Source of the DNA: Prorocentrum cordatum | Taxonomy: Eukaryota; Sar; Dinophyceae; Prorocentrales; Prorocentraceae | Assembly (NCBI GenBank): GCA_963575745.1 | Contig: CAUYUJ010009535.1 | Span: forward strand, 121,567-185,566 | Direction: 5' to 3' | DNA: 64,000 bases | Shown here: one piece after another, positions 9,221-19,282 of the stretch | Position numbering within the stretch: the first letter of the stretch is position 1 | Layout of the letters: each line of letters starts with the position of its first letter | Program-made: the position numbers and the translations under genes | The notes under the pieces: model-generated | The model's input: the letters and a program-made list of their open reading frames with translations, nothing else | Databases searched by the model: none | What the model was told of the DNA's origin: nothing

Positions 9221-11820
9221 TTGGAAGAGCTAGCTCAATTGCACATGGCGTGCGAGGAGCAGGTCGCGTGGCCCCACCAGGTCCCGGCGGCGCTGGGCAA
9301 GCTGCTGCGGAAGAAAGGAGGCGGCGATCGCATCGTCGACTTGCTGACGAGGTTCGCCAGGATCTGGCCGCTCATCCGAGAACCCATCGTGGGCGACTGG
9401 AGCGAGGCAACGGCGGCCCATTGGGACGCGGCGGTGCAGGGCAAACTGGCTTTGAGAGAAGCGTTCGCGAGGACGCTTCAGGAGGAGATCGGGCAGGTCT
9501 CGTGCGCATCATCGGGCCATGGGGGCTATTCGACATCGAAGCAAGTTCCGATAGCATTCGTTGTCAGGTGCTTTTTGCCGAATGGGTTTAAGTTGGGATT
9601 CCCGGCTGCAGCTCTGTGCTTGGAAACGCTCCAGTGCATGTCAGTGCGCACGTTGGGCCGGCGAGGTGCGTGGACGCTGCCGTTCATTCCAACTCAGTAT
9701 ATTGTTCAAGGCCTTCGTTCTGGCACACGTTTCGCACGCGTGGTTGTGTATGTCACGCTGCAGCGCATATGCATGGCCCACCCGAGGATGGGCCACAGGA
9801 TCTAGGTGGATGATCTTTCACAGCGAGCGGTTGGATCCAAAGCTTCAGTGGCGAGTGATCGTATTCATTGTTTGCGGGACACAGGTCGTGGTCTTGCTCG
9901 GTTGCATGTGCGAGTTGCCCAGAAGAGAGTAGTGATGTGCTCGGCGTTCAAGGACGCAGTCAAAGTGTCTAGGGCATTGAGGCGAGCAGGTTTCACGGTC
10001 AAGGCACAGAGGACAGCGGCATACCTGGGCACCGACCTGGATAACGGGGGCGTATACAGCAGGCTGCACGACAAGATTCGGAGGTACAAGGTGACAGGGC
10101 GTCGCTACCACGTCACATCCAAGCTGGAGGTGCTTGGGGCGCAAGCGGCTTGGTCCTACGCTTATCATTTCCACGGGGTCTTCGGCACGTACCTCACTAC
10201 CTACCGGCGCAGGTTGGGAGCAGCAGTTGGGTCGACGGCCAGGGGCAGGTGCCTCACAACGCCCATCGCCTTGAAGACACCTGCAGACCCTGCGCTGCGC
10301 AGGACCGACGAGTGCGTGCGGCTGCGGCTCCGCATGTGGCAGCAGCAGCCGTCGCTGAGGGCGGGCGTGCATGCGGCGTGGGCCATGGTGGTCGCTCACC
10401 TGCGGCAGGTCGAGCAGAACCATCGCTCACGCCACATTCGCGGACCGATGTCGACGATGATGGCGCCGTTGCTGGACAGTGGCTGGGACCCGCAGTCGGC
10501 CATCTGCTGGGCCGTGCCGCCCACGGAGTCAGGCGAACTCATCGAGTGGCAGTTTCCCGACACGGTGTGGACGGGCTTCGTGGACGTCGACGCGCCGACA
10601 GGCTTGGTGAAGGATCTACGGAGTTCTATTTCGTCGAGACTGTGGCGGAAGGCTAGCGAGCAGTACTGCGGCCTGGGCGTGGGGCATGGCGTTGACATGG
10701 CGTCGCTGCGCAAGCTCTACCAGCACTTCACCAGCATGCCGCAGGGCAATCGCATGGCGGAGGTGCTCAGCCTGGTGGTCACGGGCGGCAGCTGGCCGAG
10801 GGAACGGCGAGTGGACGCTGCTGGGGCCAAGGCGCTTGGGCTGTCGCGCCTCTGCCCGAGGTGCGGGGAGGAGGCCGAGACCATGTTCCATCGGGGCTGG
10901 AGCTGCTCCAAGAACGTGGGGACGCCAGCGTACGATTGCTCGCAGGACTTGCCCCCGCAGGCGTACAGCAGGCACGACAGCGAGGATTGTTACTGGCTTC
11001 GGAGACTGCTGCCAGCCAGGTGGACTGAGGTGAGTCCGCCGCAGGAGCACGAGGAGTGGCACGTGTCGGGCGTCGCGGCGAGCAGTCTCGAGGGCCTCTC
11101 GTTCGGGACCGGCACCGAGCCAAGGCCGCTGTGGCTTTTCGCCGATGCGAGAGGCGGCGCCGACTCGGCCGACAACCGGTCCAGGCGCGTTGGCCTGGCG
11201 GTCATCAGCGTGAGCAGCTTCGACCCTCTGGCCCTTGATGGGTCGGTGTCGGGGGTATTCCTGGGGTACAAAAGAGCGTCCCCAGCGGAGAGCTGTTCGC
11301 GCTACTCGTCGCCATTAGGATGTCAAGTGGGTGCGTGTACTTTGTCACAGACAATAGGGAAGTTGCCGACGGAGGGTATGCACGAAGATATGCCTCACCT
11401 GTTCGAAAGAATGCCGACTTGTGGCATAAGATCGGAGTGTTTATGGCAAGGCGCAGTCACGCGGACTTTGTTGATTTGTTTGTCAACTCGCACCTTTCGC
11501 CGCAGCAGATGATTTAAGGAATTGCGCCGTGGCAACTGGTCGGTGACGCGGCAATCGACGAGCTGGCTGGCAGGAGGTGCAGCACACCGTGTCAGGCTTG
11601 CTGAATCCGAGAGGTTTCGTGGTCACAGAGTTGAAACAGAAGCGTATCAATTACGACTGAGACTGCTCAGAGATACCCTTGCTGCTCTAGATGCGGAAAG
11701 CGAGCTGGTGCAACAAAAACTGACCGATGACGAAAAAAGAGGTGGCGTGAGAGCTACCGCCGCCTCCTGCCCCGTCTGTGTGCAGGCAATTTGCGACCAG
11801 TCACTATCTCGATGATTATG
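9221..11820 (+). pseudogene. Decayed LINE: RT, zinc knuckle, RNase H
   Basis: Reading from 9221, the frame carries LGKLLRKKGGGDRIVDLLTR then WSEATAAHWDAAVQGKLALR, a segment I associate with the region before the catalytic palm of dinoflagellate LINE RTs. A shifted frame at about 9520-9590 gives FDIEASSDSI, the motif A position. The frame from 9806 starts DDLSQRAVG (end of the xxDD motif), then RTAAYLGTDLDNGG (RT motif E region). A zinc-binding LCPRCGEEAETMFHRGWSC lies at about 10850-10905. An RNase H-like LWLFADARGGADS follows at 11130-11165 and, after a frameshift, FVTDNREVADGG and NADLWHKIG at 11340-11440. Several frameshifts make it non-functional. It lacks a visible endonuclease. Confidence 0.8.
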
Positions 11821-13985
11821 GCAAACGCTGTAGGAACTGCTGTAGTTCCTCCTCGCCGGCCTCCAACGCCCAATGGACTTTAACCCAGTGTTTTAGACCA
11901 AGTCCAGTCGATGGTAGATTCTCTGCGTTGCCGTCGGAGGTTAAATTGCATGTAGGGGGGGCTGGGTGCACGGTAGCCACAGAATGCGTCTGCATCAATG
12001 CCTGGGCCTCTGGTTTTGCTCCTAGTGCAGGTATTATGCCAGTATTGCCATCAGGTGCCTGGGTCAAAAATGTCTCAGGCGAACGAATTTATATCGGATC
12101 GAATACGATCGATGGCCGAAGGCTTTCAGCAAGGCCGAGAAACTCGCTCGTAAGCGCTCATAGATTCGTTTCGACTCGCATTGCGACTGTTCTCACTCAC
12201 TCATCTTCCCCCCATTGTGACTTCCCTCACCACCACGGCTCCTCTTGCACCCCCATCCACCCGCTGCCCCTTCATTCAACCCCCCCTCTCTGATCCTCCA
12301 CCGTGTTCTGTCTTCTTCCTCAGCCTCCTCAGCTCCCCCGCTTTCGCAAGCCGAAGCTCCTTCCTAAACTATGATTTCGTCGCCTCACCCCTGGCGGCCA
12401 GATTTTCACATAAACTCATGAGCTTCTTCTTGCTGCCCGCCCATCAATTTTACTGGTCTCCGTGTTGCATATCTGCGCCACTCCTTCAACCAACTCCACA
12501 CGTGCAAGACTCCCCGCTGGATCCAGCCATGGATCCCCCTTTGTTTCTCTTGCCAGCATGTTCCTGAGACGCACTAACATACGGGCACGAGTATCGCACA
12601 TGCACGCACGAATGCAAACAGATTCCTACTGATACTTGCAAATGTACATGCACAGCGCGAATCGATTGACGACGGACGTGCAACGGTCAAGAAACGTTCG
12701 ACTCGTGACCTCTATGCAAGCGAAAACCGGAACTCTGTATCAAAGCCGCCCGCATTGTACCCTCGGCTGCACTAGGGAAACGAGCAAGCGACGTGGACAG
12801 GGAGGGTGACAAAGGGCGCATAATTCTTGACGAACAGCTGCATAATCTTGGTCAGCCCAGGGAGGCCCGGCAACTTCATGCCTCCCAGCCCCTCTTGCGC
12901 AAGAACGCCCCGCAATTGGTACAGTCATAATTGATAGGAAACATGCGCGATAAGGATGCAAGCCCCTTGGACGCCCATGTCGAACCTTTTGGAGCGGGGC
13001 TGGCCATCGAAAGGGATTCAGAATGGACCGACCGGGTAAGGATGCAAGGGTACCCGTGGGAAGGTTACATGTCCTTGCTATCGTTTTCGACTATAGTGTC
13101 CGGAGCAGCGCAGCGAATAGAATTCGCCCATGGGTAAGACACGTGCTCAATTCAACCCGACGGCCATTTCGGCTGCCCGCTGCGCGAAGGCACTCACCAA
13201 GCGTTCGAAACTGAACGCCAGTGGGTCATATCGGTAAAATTGGGGGTAGGGTAAAATGCGAACACAGGTACTGGCTACCTTTTGGGCGCTGCCCGCGTCG
13301 GCGCGACGCCCCTACCACGACCAAATGCGAGCAAGGATGATGTATGAAGGGGCAAACATCTCCAGGGGAGCATGCTGACCAGAACTTCGAGGCGGATCCA
13401 GGCGTGGCGACGAAGGAACGCTAGCGGTATCCGAAGCCTCCTTTGAATGCAGGCCCGTTCGGCTCTCCCGTACCTTCATGATCTATACAATTGCGTTTGC
13501 TGCAATGTCCTTGTCCACGCAAGCGCCACACAAAGGATCTATATGTGCGCCGTTCGGAAGTGTGGGGCGGGCATGCGGCGATGCACTGCAATGTTAATAA
13601 CACTTGACGCGCGCTCATACGGTGCTGTCGGTTCGGCGCGGCGACAATCCGCTCCCGTCTCAACTTCAAGCATCAGGCGATCTGGCATGCTCGACTCCAT
13701 CTGTGGGAACTCCAAACCCACATGGTGAAGCCTCATGCCAAGAGATATTGAAATCAGGGCACCGTGACGGAGTGGAACCTCTGCTCGTCGCTGTCACGGG
13801 GCAAAAAGCTATGTGGTGCATGCCTGCGCCATCTGCTGCGCGAGGCGGGCTCGAGCTGCGGCAACCTCGGACGGTTGCACCTCGTGGAGTCGTTCCCCCG
13901 CCGTCGCCAGTGCAAACCCGCCTGCGCTCTCAGCTCACCACTGTTTTCTTATCGAGGGCGCGTGGCGCCTAGACTGTGGCAAGGG
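11821..13985. other. About 2.2 kb with no recognised gene
   Basis: Moderate-GC, apparently single-copy sequence. Open frames are short (longest 171 codons, 11778-12293 +) and none shows a conserved motif. A pyrimidine-rich patch lies at 12200-12330. I see no RNA gene or repeat array. Confidence 0.5.
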
Positions 13986-13989
13986 CATC

Positions 13990-14045
13990 AGCTCGTCGTT
14001 GTCATTGTCATCGTGGTCGTCGTCGTGGTCGTCATCGTCGTCCTT
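13990..14045 (+). repeat. GTC/GTT trinucleotide tract
   Basis: TCGTCGTTGTCATTGTCATC followed by GTGGTCGTCGTCGTGGTCG; imperfect (GTC)n. Confidence 0.9.
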
Positions 14046-14136
14046 CAGGGTTGATGGCACCAGCCGCATCGCCTTCAAAACATTGGATGTCCGTCTCTGA
14101 AAAGCGAATACTCCACACATATACATCACCGGCCCC

Positions 14137-14193
14137 TTTTTCCCAACCATCCTGTGGTGTTGGGCCCTCGTTTTGAAGAGACGGTGGCCCGCG
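14137..14193 (-). repeat. Conserved satellite-edge tag, copy 1
   Basis: Read on the minus strand: CCGTCTCTTCAAAACGAGG, then GCCCAACACCACAGGATGG, then TTGGGAAAAA. The same word order occurs at 41803-41859 (+) and, more diverged, at 58425-58476 (+). In all three the tag is separated from a satellite array by a polypurine tract, on the same side relative to its own strand. Confidence 0.8.
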
Positions 14194-14199
14194 TCTCCT

Positions 14200-14285
14200 C
14201 TCCTTCTCCTCTCCTCCTCCTCTCCTCTCCTCTTCCTCTCCTCCTCCTCCTCCTCTTCCCCCTCCTCCTCCTCCTCCTCCTCCCA
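14200..14285 (+). repeat. CTC/TCTCC microsatellite
   Basis: Pyrimidine tract (purine on the minus strand) between the edge tag and the 90-bp satellite. Confidence 0.95.
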
Positions 14286-14310
14286 CCGTCATCATCGTCA
14301 TCACCCATTT

Positions 14311-15472
14311 CGGCACACCCCTCACACGTTTCGTGGCCCCATAGGGAGCTCCGCCGAAGGTCCCAGTGGGTGTGCCCGCATGCGTCCCGCACACCCATGT
14401 CGGCACACCCCTCACACGTTTCGTTGCCCCATAGGGAGCTCCACCGAAGGTCCCAGTGGGTGTGCCCGCATGCGTCCCGCACACCCATGTCGGCACACCC
14501 CTCACACGTTTCGTGGCCCCATAGGGAGCTCCACCGAAGGTCCCAGTGGGTGTGCCCGCATGCGTCCCGCACACCATTTCGGCACACCCTCACACGCTTC
14601 GTGGCCCCATAGGGAGCTCCACCGAAGGTCCCAGTGGGTGTGCCCGCGTGCGTCCCGCACACCCCGGCACACCCCTCACACGTTCGTGGCCCCATAGGGA
14701 GCTCCACCGAAGGTCCCAGTGGGTGTGCCCGCATGCGTCCCGCACACCCATTTCGGCACACCCCTCACACGCTTCGTGGCCCCATAGGGAGCTCCACCAA
14801 AGGTCCCAGTGGGTGTGCCCGCATGCGTCCCGCACACCAATTTCGGCACACCCCTCACACGTTTTGTGGTCCCATAAGGGAGCTCCACCGAAGGTCCCAA
14901 AGGGTGTGCCCGCATGCGTCCCGCACACCCATTTCGGCACACCCCTCACACGTTTCGTGGCCCCACAGGGAGCTCCACCGAAGGTCCCGGTGGGTGTGCC
15001 CGCACGCGTCCCGCACACCCATTTCGGCACACCCCTCACACGCTTCGTGGCCCTATAGGGAGCTCCACCGAAAGTCCTAGAGTGTGTGCCCGCATGCGTC
15101 CCGCACACCCATTTCGGGACACCCTTCACACGTTTCGCGGCCCCATAAGGGGGCTCCACCGAAGGTCCCAGTGGGTGTGCCCGCATGCGTCCCGCGCGCC
15201 CATGTCGGCACACCCCTCACACGTTTCGCGGCCCCATAGGGAGCTCCACCGAAGGTCCCAGCGGGTGTGCCCGCATGCGTCCCGCACACCCATTTTGGCA
15301 CACCCCTCACACGCTTCGTGGCCCCATGCGGAGCTCCACCGAAGGTCCCAGTGGGTGTGCCCGCATGCGTCCCGCACACCCATTTCGGCACACCCTCACA
15401 CGTTTCGCGGCCCCATAGGGAGCTCCACCGAAGGTCCCCGTGGCGCAGTCCGCATGCGTCTCCCCCACCCAG
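14311..15472 (-). repeat. 90-bp satellite array, about 13 units
   Basis: Unit starts, marked by CGGCACACCC or a variant, fall at 14311, 14401, 14491, 14580, 14665, 14754, 14844, 14935, 15025, 15115, 15206, 15296 and 15386. The period is therefore 85-91 bp and mostly 90. Each unit contains CCCCATAGGGAGCTCCACCG, CCCAGTGGGTGTGCCCGCAT and GCGTCCCGCACACCC. The reverse complement matches the monomer at 40.2-41.75 kb. Because 90 is a multiple of three, long Gly/Thr/Arg-rich frames run through it on both strands; they are not called as genes. Confidence 0.97.
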
Positions 15473-16020
15473 TACACTCCGCCGGAGGCCGTCGGAGTTC
15501 CGCGCCTCGCTCGCCCGTCGTCGCTCTGCCCAGCGGCAAGAGCCTTGCCCGCTATCAGCCAGCAAGCTAGCTCTTTTTGCTGCGCGCAGCGGACGACCCG
15601 CGCGCGTCGCTGGGACCCCTCCGGGGCGACCTGCGCGCGTCGCTGGGACTCCGCGCAGCGCTGCGCCCGCAGCCTTGGACTTTTGAATGCGCGGGCAAAG
15701 AGGGAGTTAAAGAAGGGGAGGAAGCGGGCGCGATCCTCGCGGTGGCGTCGCGGCGCGCGGGCGACGCCATCGGGGAGCCCCGGGGAAGCTCCTTGCGGCG
15801 GCCGCGCCCAGCGTCACGCGTACTCAAAGGCAATCATTCTCAAAATATTGACTTTTTATATATATATAATTCCACCATGCTTTGTCAAAGTTGCATTCGT
15901 GCACGTAGACTCGCTCGCACGCAGATTCACTCACAGTCAGACGCACTCGCGCTCAGATTCACCCGCGCTCAGTCTCCCTACGTACTCAGATAAATCGTTT
16001 TCGTTCGCGTCGTGTACCAC
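15473..16020. other. GC-rich spacer then AT-rich and CTCAGATTCAC repeats
   Basis: GCGCGTCGCTGGGACCCCTC and a near copy GCGCGTCGCTGGGACTCCGC occur at 15601 and 15637. A short AT-rich stretch with TATATATATA lies at 15858-15868. At 15900-15985 there are short reiterations of CGCTCAGATTCACCCG and CACTCGC. No gene recognised. Confidence 0.5.
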
Positions 16021-16023
16021 GCC

Positions 16024-16085
16024 ACTCATTTCGGCACACCCCTAGCACGGTTCGTTGCCTCATAGGGATCACCACCGAAAAAGGG
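16024..16085 (-). repeat. Isolated partial unit of the 90-bp satellite
   Basis: TTTCGGCACACCCCTAGCAC, then GTTCGTTGCC, CATAGGGA and CACCGAAA. It is a diverged single unit about 550 bp beyond the array and just upstream of the LINE insertion. Confidence 0.8.
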
Positions 16086-16271
16086 AATCACATTTGCGGT
16101 ACTCACACCTGCATATGGTTGGGTCCTTCGTCAGGCTAATTTAGTCAAGAGCGAACCTCGTCGACCCTTTTGTTCCGCGATGCCCTGGGGGAGCATTGCA
16201 TGCAGCGGCGGCAATTATATCCGACGCCCAGCTTGCTTGAATTACATGCTTTCTCCACTAGCTGGCATGTT

Positions 16272-16286
16272 TCGTGAGGCGACGTC
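16272..16286 (+). repeat. Candidate target-site duplication, 5' copy
   Basis: TCGTGAGGCGACGTC. It abuts and overlaps by two bases the first spliced-leader relict, and matches 23140-23154 (TCGCGGGGCGACGTC) at 13 of 15 positions. Confidence 0.5.
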
Positions 16287-16306
16287 CGTGGCCATTTTGG
16301 CTCAAG
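16285..16306 (+). other. Spliced-leader relict 1
   Basis: The 22-mer matches the dinoflagellate spliced leader at 21 of 22 positions; the only change is A to G at position 6. It ends in TTTTGGCTCAAG, the exact 3' end of the leader, and joins directly to relict 2. In a mature mRNA this sequence is added by trans-splicing, so its presence in the genome marks a retroposed transcript. Confidence 0.93.
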
Positions 16307-16328
16307 TCCGTAGCCGTTTTGGCACGAG
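16307..16328 (+). other. Spliced-leader relict 2
   Basis: Begins immediately after relict 1 with no spacer: TCCGTAGCCGTTTTGGC, then ACGAG. It matches the leader at 19 of 22 positions (changes at positions 10, 18 and 20). More decay than relict 1 fits an older addition, because each new trans-splicing event adds a leader 5' of the previous one. Confidence 0.85.
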
Positions 16329-16481
16329 ACCTGACCTTGCTGGCGTGGGGGAGTCCGCGGCCCCCATCTGCGACGCCTCACTGCCTGGTCAGGGAGGCAT
16401 TTTGCGTTGCAGAGCTGGTTCGCCCCAGCTACTGCTGCGTTGCTCGGGGTCCAAGCGCTCTCACCTTTCCTCTGCTCTGCG

Positions 16482-17747
16482 ATGGCCTATGGGAAGCATG
16501 GGTGTCACGGCAAGGGCAAGGGCAACCGGGCCCAGCCTGGGTGCCACGGCGGGCGCAGGCCTCCTCTGGTTCCTGGCATTCAACTCCCTGCTGACCCTGG
16601 AGGACAGCCACCTCCTTCGTCCGAGAAGGAGTGGAAGTGTCAAGCATGCGGGTGCGCCAAGAACGCTGCGAGGTTCTACTGCTGCAAGCACTGCGGCACA
16701 CGCAAGCAGCCAATGGCGCCCGACTCGGCCTGGCAAGGCAACGCCGCCATGCAGCCGTTTGGTCAAGGGCGTCTTCCAGGTTCATGCTGGGGCGGCGGCC
16801 AAAGCAAAGGCGGCTCGGCAGGGGGGCGCCAGTGCGAGCCCCAAGGGCGGCCACGGCCTGTCCAAGGGCGGCCCGCAGGCTCCAGCCCCTGGCCCCTCGC
16901 TCACGGCCGAGGAGTACGAGACCATGGCTGTGCTGTCCGAGAAGATGGGTGGCAAGCTCGCAGCCGACGCCCGCCGACGTGCTGCTCGGGCGCTCACCGA
17001 ACCCACCGTGCCCCAGAAGTCCGTTCAAGTCCGCCTCAACGAGGCGCACTGGAAGGCCGAGGGCATCAAGAAGCGGTTGGTTGTCGCCGTGGGCAAGCAT
17101 GACGAACTGGAAGCTCAGCTTGCCGCCCCGACGACGGATTACGTCAGGACCTCATCGATGCGGAGAACGAGCACAAGGCCCTGGTGCAATGTCTGGTCCA
17201 GAAGCAGGCTGGCCCCGCGGCGTGCGAAACACCAGTGTGCAAGCTCTCGCTCGAGGACATCATGGACCAGGAGCGTCTGTCCCAGGTGTTCGGCACCAAA
17301 GTGTGCGATATAATTCAAATGTGATGACCTGGAGCTCGGCGAGGAAGACAGCCTCGAGATCGAGTCCCGAGTCTTGCAGCTCAAGAAGGCCTGTCCGCCA
17401 TGGCGGTTTCTCTGTTCTCCGAGGCGAAGCAGAAGGTCGACGAGCTCAGGGCTGCCCACCGCGCACATGTCTCTCGCCTGGCGGCCAAGCGTCGGCGCAC
17501 TGAAGATGACCCTAACGAACATGGCGCTTGTCCTGGGTCAGCCGCCACGGCTGAGGCTGGCAAGGAGTCGGCAGCCCCGAGCTCGCCCGCGGGCGGCAAG
17601 GGCGCCCAGGCCTCTGGCGAGCCTGCGGCGCCTGCATCGGCAGGGGAAGGCGCAATTGGCGCTGGAAGCAGCGGGGGTCATCCTGACGCGGGCGCTGCCA
17701 GGGCCCGTGCTGACCTCATCGCAGGCGCGGGTTCCTCTTCTGATTAA
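16482..17747 (+). pseudogene. LINE ORF1: RanBP2-like zinc-finger protein, frameshifted
   Basis: The start ATG at 16482 opens MAYGKHGCHGKGKG, a basic Gly/Lys-rich N-terminus about 150 nt after the leader relicts. WKCQACGCAKNAARFYCC and KHCGTRK (about 16632-16710) form a W-x-C-x2-C...C-x2-C zinc finger of RanBP2 type, plausible for RNA binding. Frames then shift at about 16790 into a Lys/Ala-rich and helical segment (LTAEEYETMAVLSEKMGGKL), at about 17140 into LIDAENEHKALVQCLVQ, and again near 17320-17400 into SLFSEAKQKVDELRAAH, ending SSSD-stop at 17747. The helical, coiled-coil-like middle fits an ORF1 role in binding and packaging element RNA. About 420 codons if frames were continuous. Confidence 0.75.
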
Positions 17748-19026
17748 TCCCCCCCCTGAGGAGCGCGCTGATTGCCTGGGCTCGCTCGCTTCGAGGTTCG
17801 CTCGGGGCCCCTTGGCCCGTGGCTCGTCGAGCGTCCTCCAGGGGGGAAAGTTTGATTTTTGCGCTGGCATTCTCACGTTGCCCCCAGGGCCGCGCAGGCC
17901 TTCCAAAGCTCCTCTCTCTGCTGCCCAAGCTTGCCTCTGGGGCAAAGGGAGAGCCACAATCTCGTCGCGGCGTGCTGGTCGGAAGATGCACTCCCCCAAC
18001 ACGCTACTGGATTTCAGTTGCCCCAGGGCCGGGTATCCCGCGCTGACCCTGGGCAAGCCACTTTGCCTGGACACCGCTGAGGGGTCAGCCCCAGCGGGTG
18101 TCTGCTCTCCTCCCCACCATGAGCCTGGTGTCTGTTTCGAATATACAGCCTTGGAGTTTGCTGGCGGCGGGCAGCCACCGTCAGCAGCACGGGCTGCCAA
18201 GGGCGGGCCCGTCTGTTTCAAGGACCTAGAGTCCACTCACCGCGTGAGCAGCGTCAGGCTGCCGCTGCCTGCGCCCGTGGTAGGTAGGCAAGGCACCGCG
18301 GCTAGCTCAGTCTGTGATGATTCGGTGCCCCTCACGATTCGTTCCATAAACGCCAACTCGCGGGGCACCCTGAAGTCTCTCTTGGAAGATTGCCCCGCCC
18401 ATGTTGTGCTCGCTCAGGAGCACCGTCTGATTTCATCGGATGGCATTGCGCAGGCCAGCTCGTGGTGCCTTCGCCGAGGCTGGAAGTCGGTCTGGGCCCC
18501 AGCGGCCCCCACGGCGGCGCAGGATACCAGTGGTGGAGTGGCGATTTTTGTTCGGTCGTGGTTGGGGCGTCTTCAGGTCAAGGGTGCCATCGCGACGCCT
18601 GGGCGATGCATTGCGTGTTCCGTGCTCCTTCCTGGGGCTCCCCCGATCCTCGTGGCGTCAGCTTACCTTCACCACCCGGAGGGGCTTAGTGACGCCAACC
18701 TTAGCCTCCTGGCCAAGTTTGGCACGCAACTTTCGGATGTGGGCCAGCCGTGGGTGGTCGGTGCTGCGTTCAATGTTGAGCCGTCTGTGCTTGAGTCCTC
18801 ATCCTTTGTGGCGGAGCTGAGGTCTAGCCTCGCGGTCCCATCTGTCGCCACCCATTATCCTTGCGGCCCGCCCTCCACGTTTGATTTCTTTGTGCGTTCG
18901 GGAGGCTTGGCCAAAGGGGTGATGAGTGTCGAAACGCAGCCGGACACGGAGCTATCTCCCCATCGGCCCGTCCAGCTCACTTTCTCCCCCCAGCTTTCTG
19001 TTCTGAAGGCCCTGTCGTTTAGGATG

Positions 19027-19053
19027 CCCCCCCCCCCCCCCCCCCCCCCCCCC
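19027..19053 (+). repeat. 27-nt poly-C tract in ORF2 linker
   Basis: An uninterrupted run of 27 C just after the endonuclease domain. The coding frame before it (endonuclease) and after it (ALAESALACVQEGDYQGA linker) differ. Confidence 0.97.
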
Positions 19054-19246
19054 GCACTCTGCCCTGCAAAGCGGTGGTGGGCCCACGCCCGCACGACAGC
19101 TGTTGGGGCAGGGAGCTGGCTTTAGCTGAGTCCGCCCTTGCGTGTGTTCAAGAAGGGGACTACCAGGGGGCCATAACCCTCTTGGGGCCTCTCTACCGCC
19201 AGTGGGCTGATCACGCGGAGAAGGACCTCATCCCTGTTGTCGGTGT

Positions 19247-19247
<1 letters not shown>

Positions 19248-19282
<35 letters not shown>
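19248..19282 (+). repeat. 35-nt poly-C tract in ORF2 linker
   Basis: An uninterrupted run of 35 C encoding poly-Pro in the frame that follows. The frame changes back across it, into KPILAKDGKARFPTRRAIKR. Confidence 0.97.

Noticed and set aside
14590-15213. 207-codon minus frame through the satellite at 14.6-15.2 kb
   Set aside because: A 90-bp monomer without stops stays open automatically; small unit-length changes shift the peptide, which is not expected of a maintained protein repeat.
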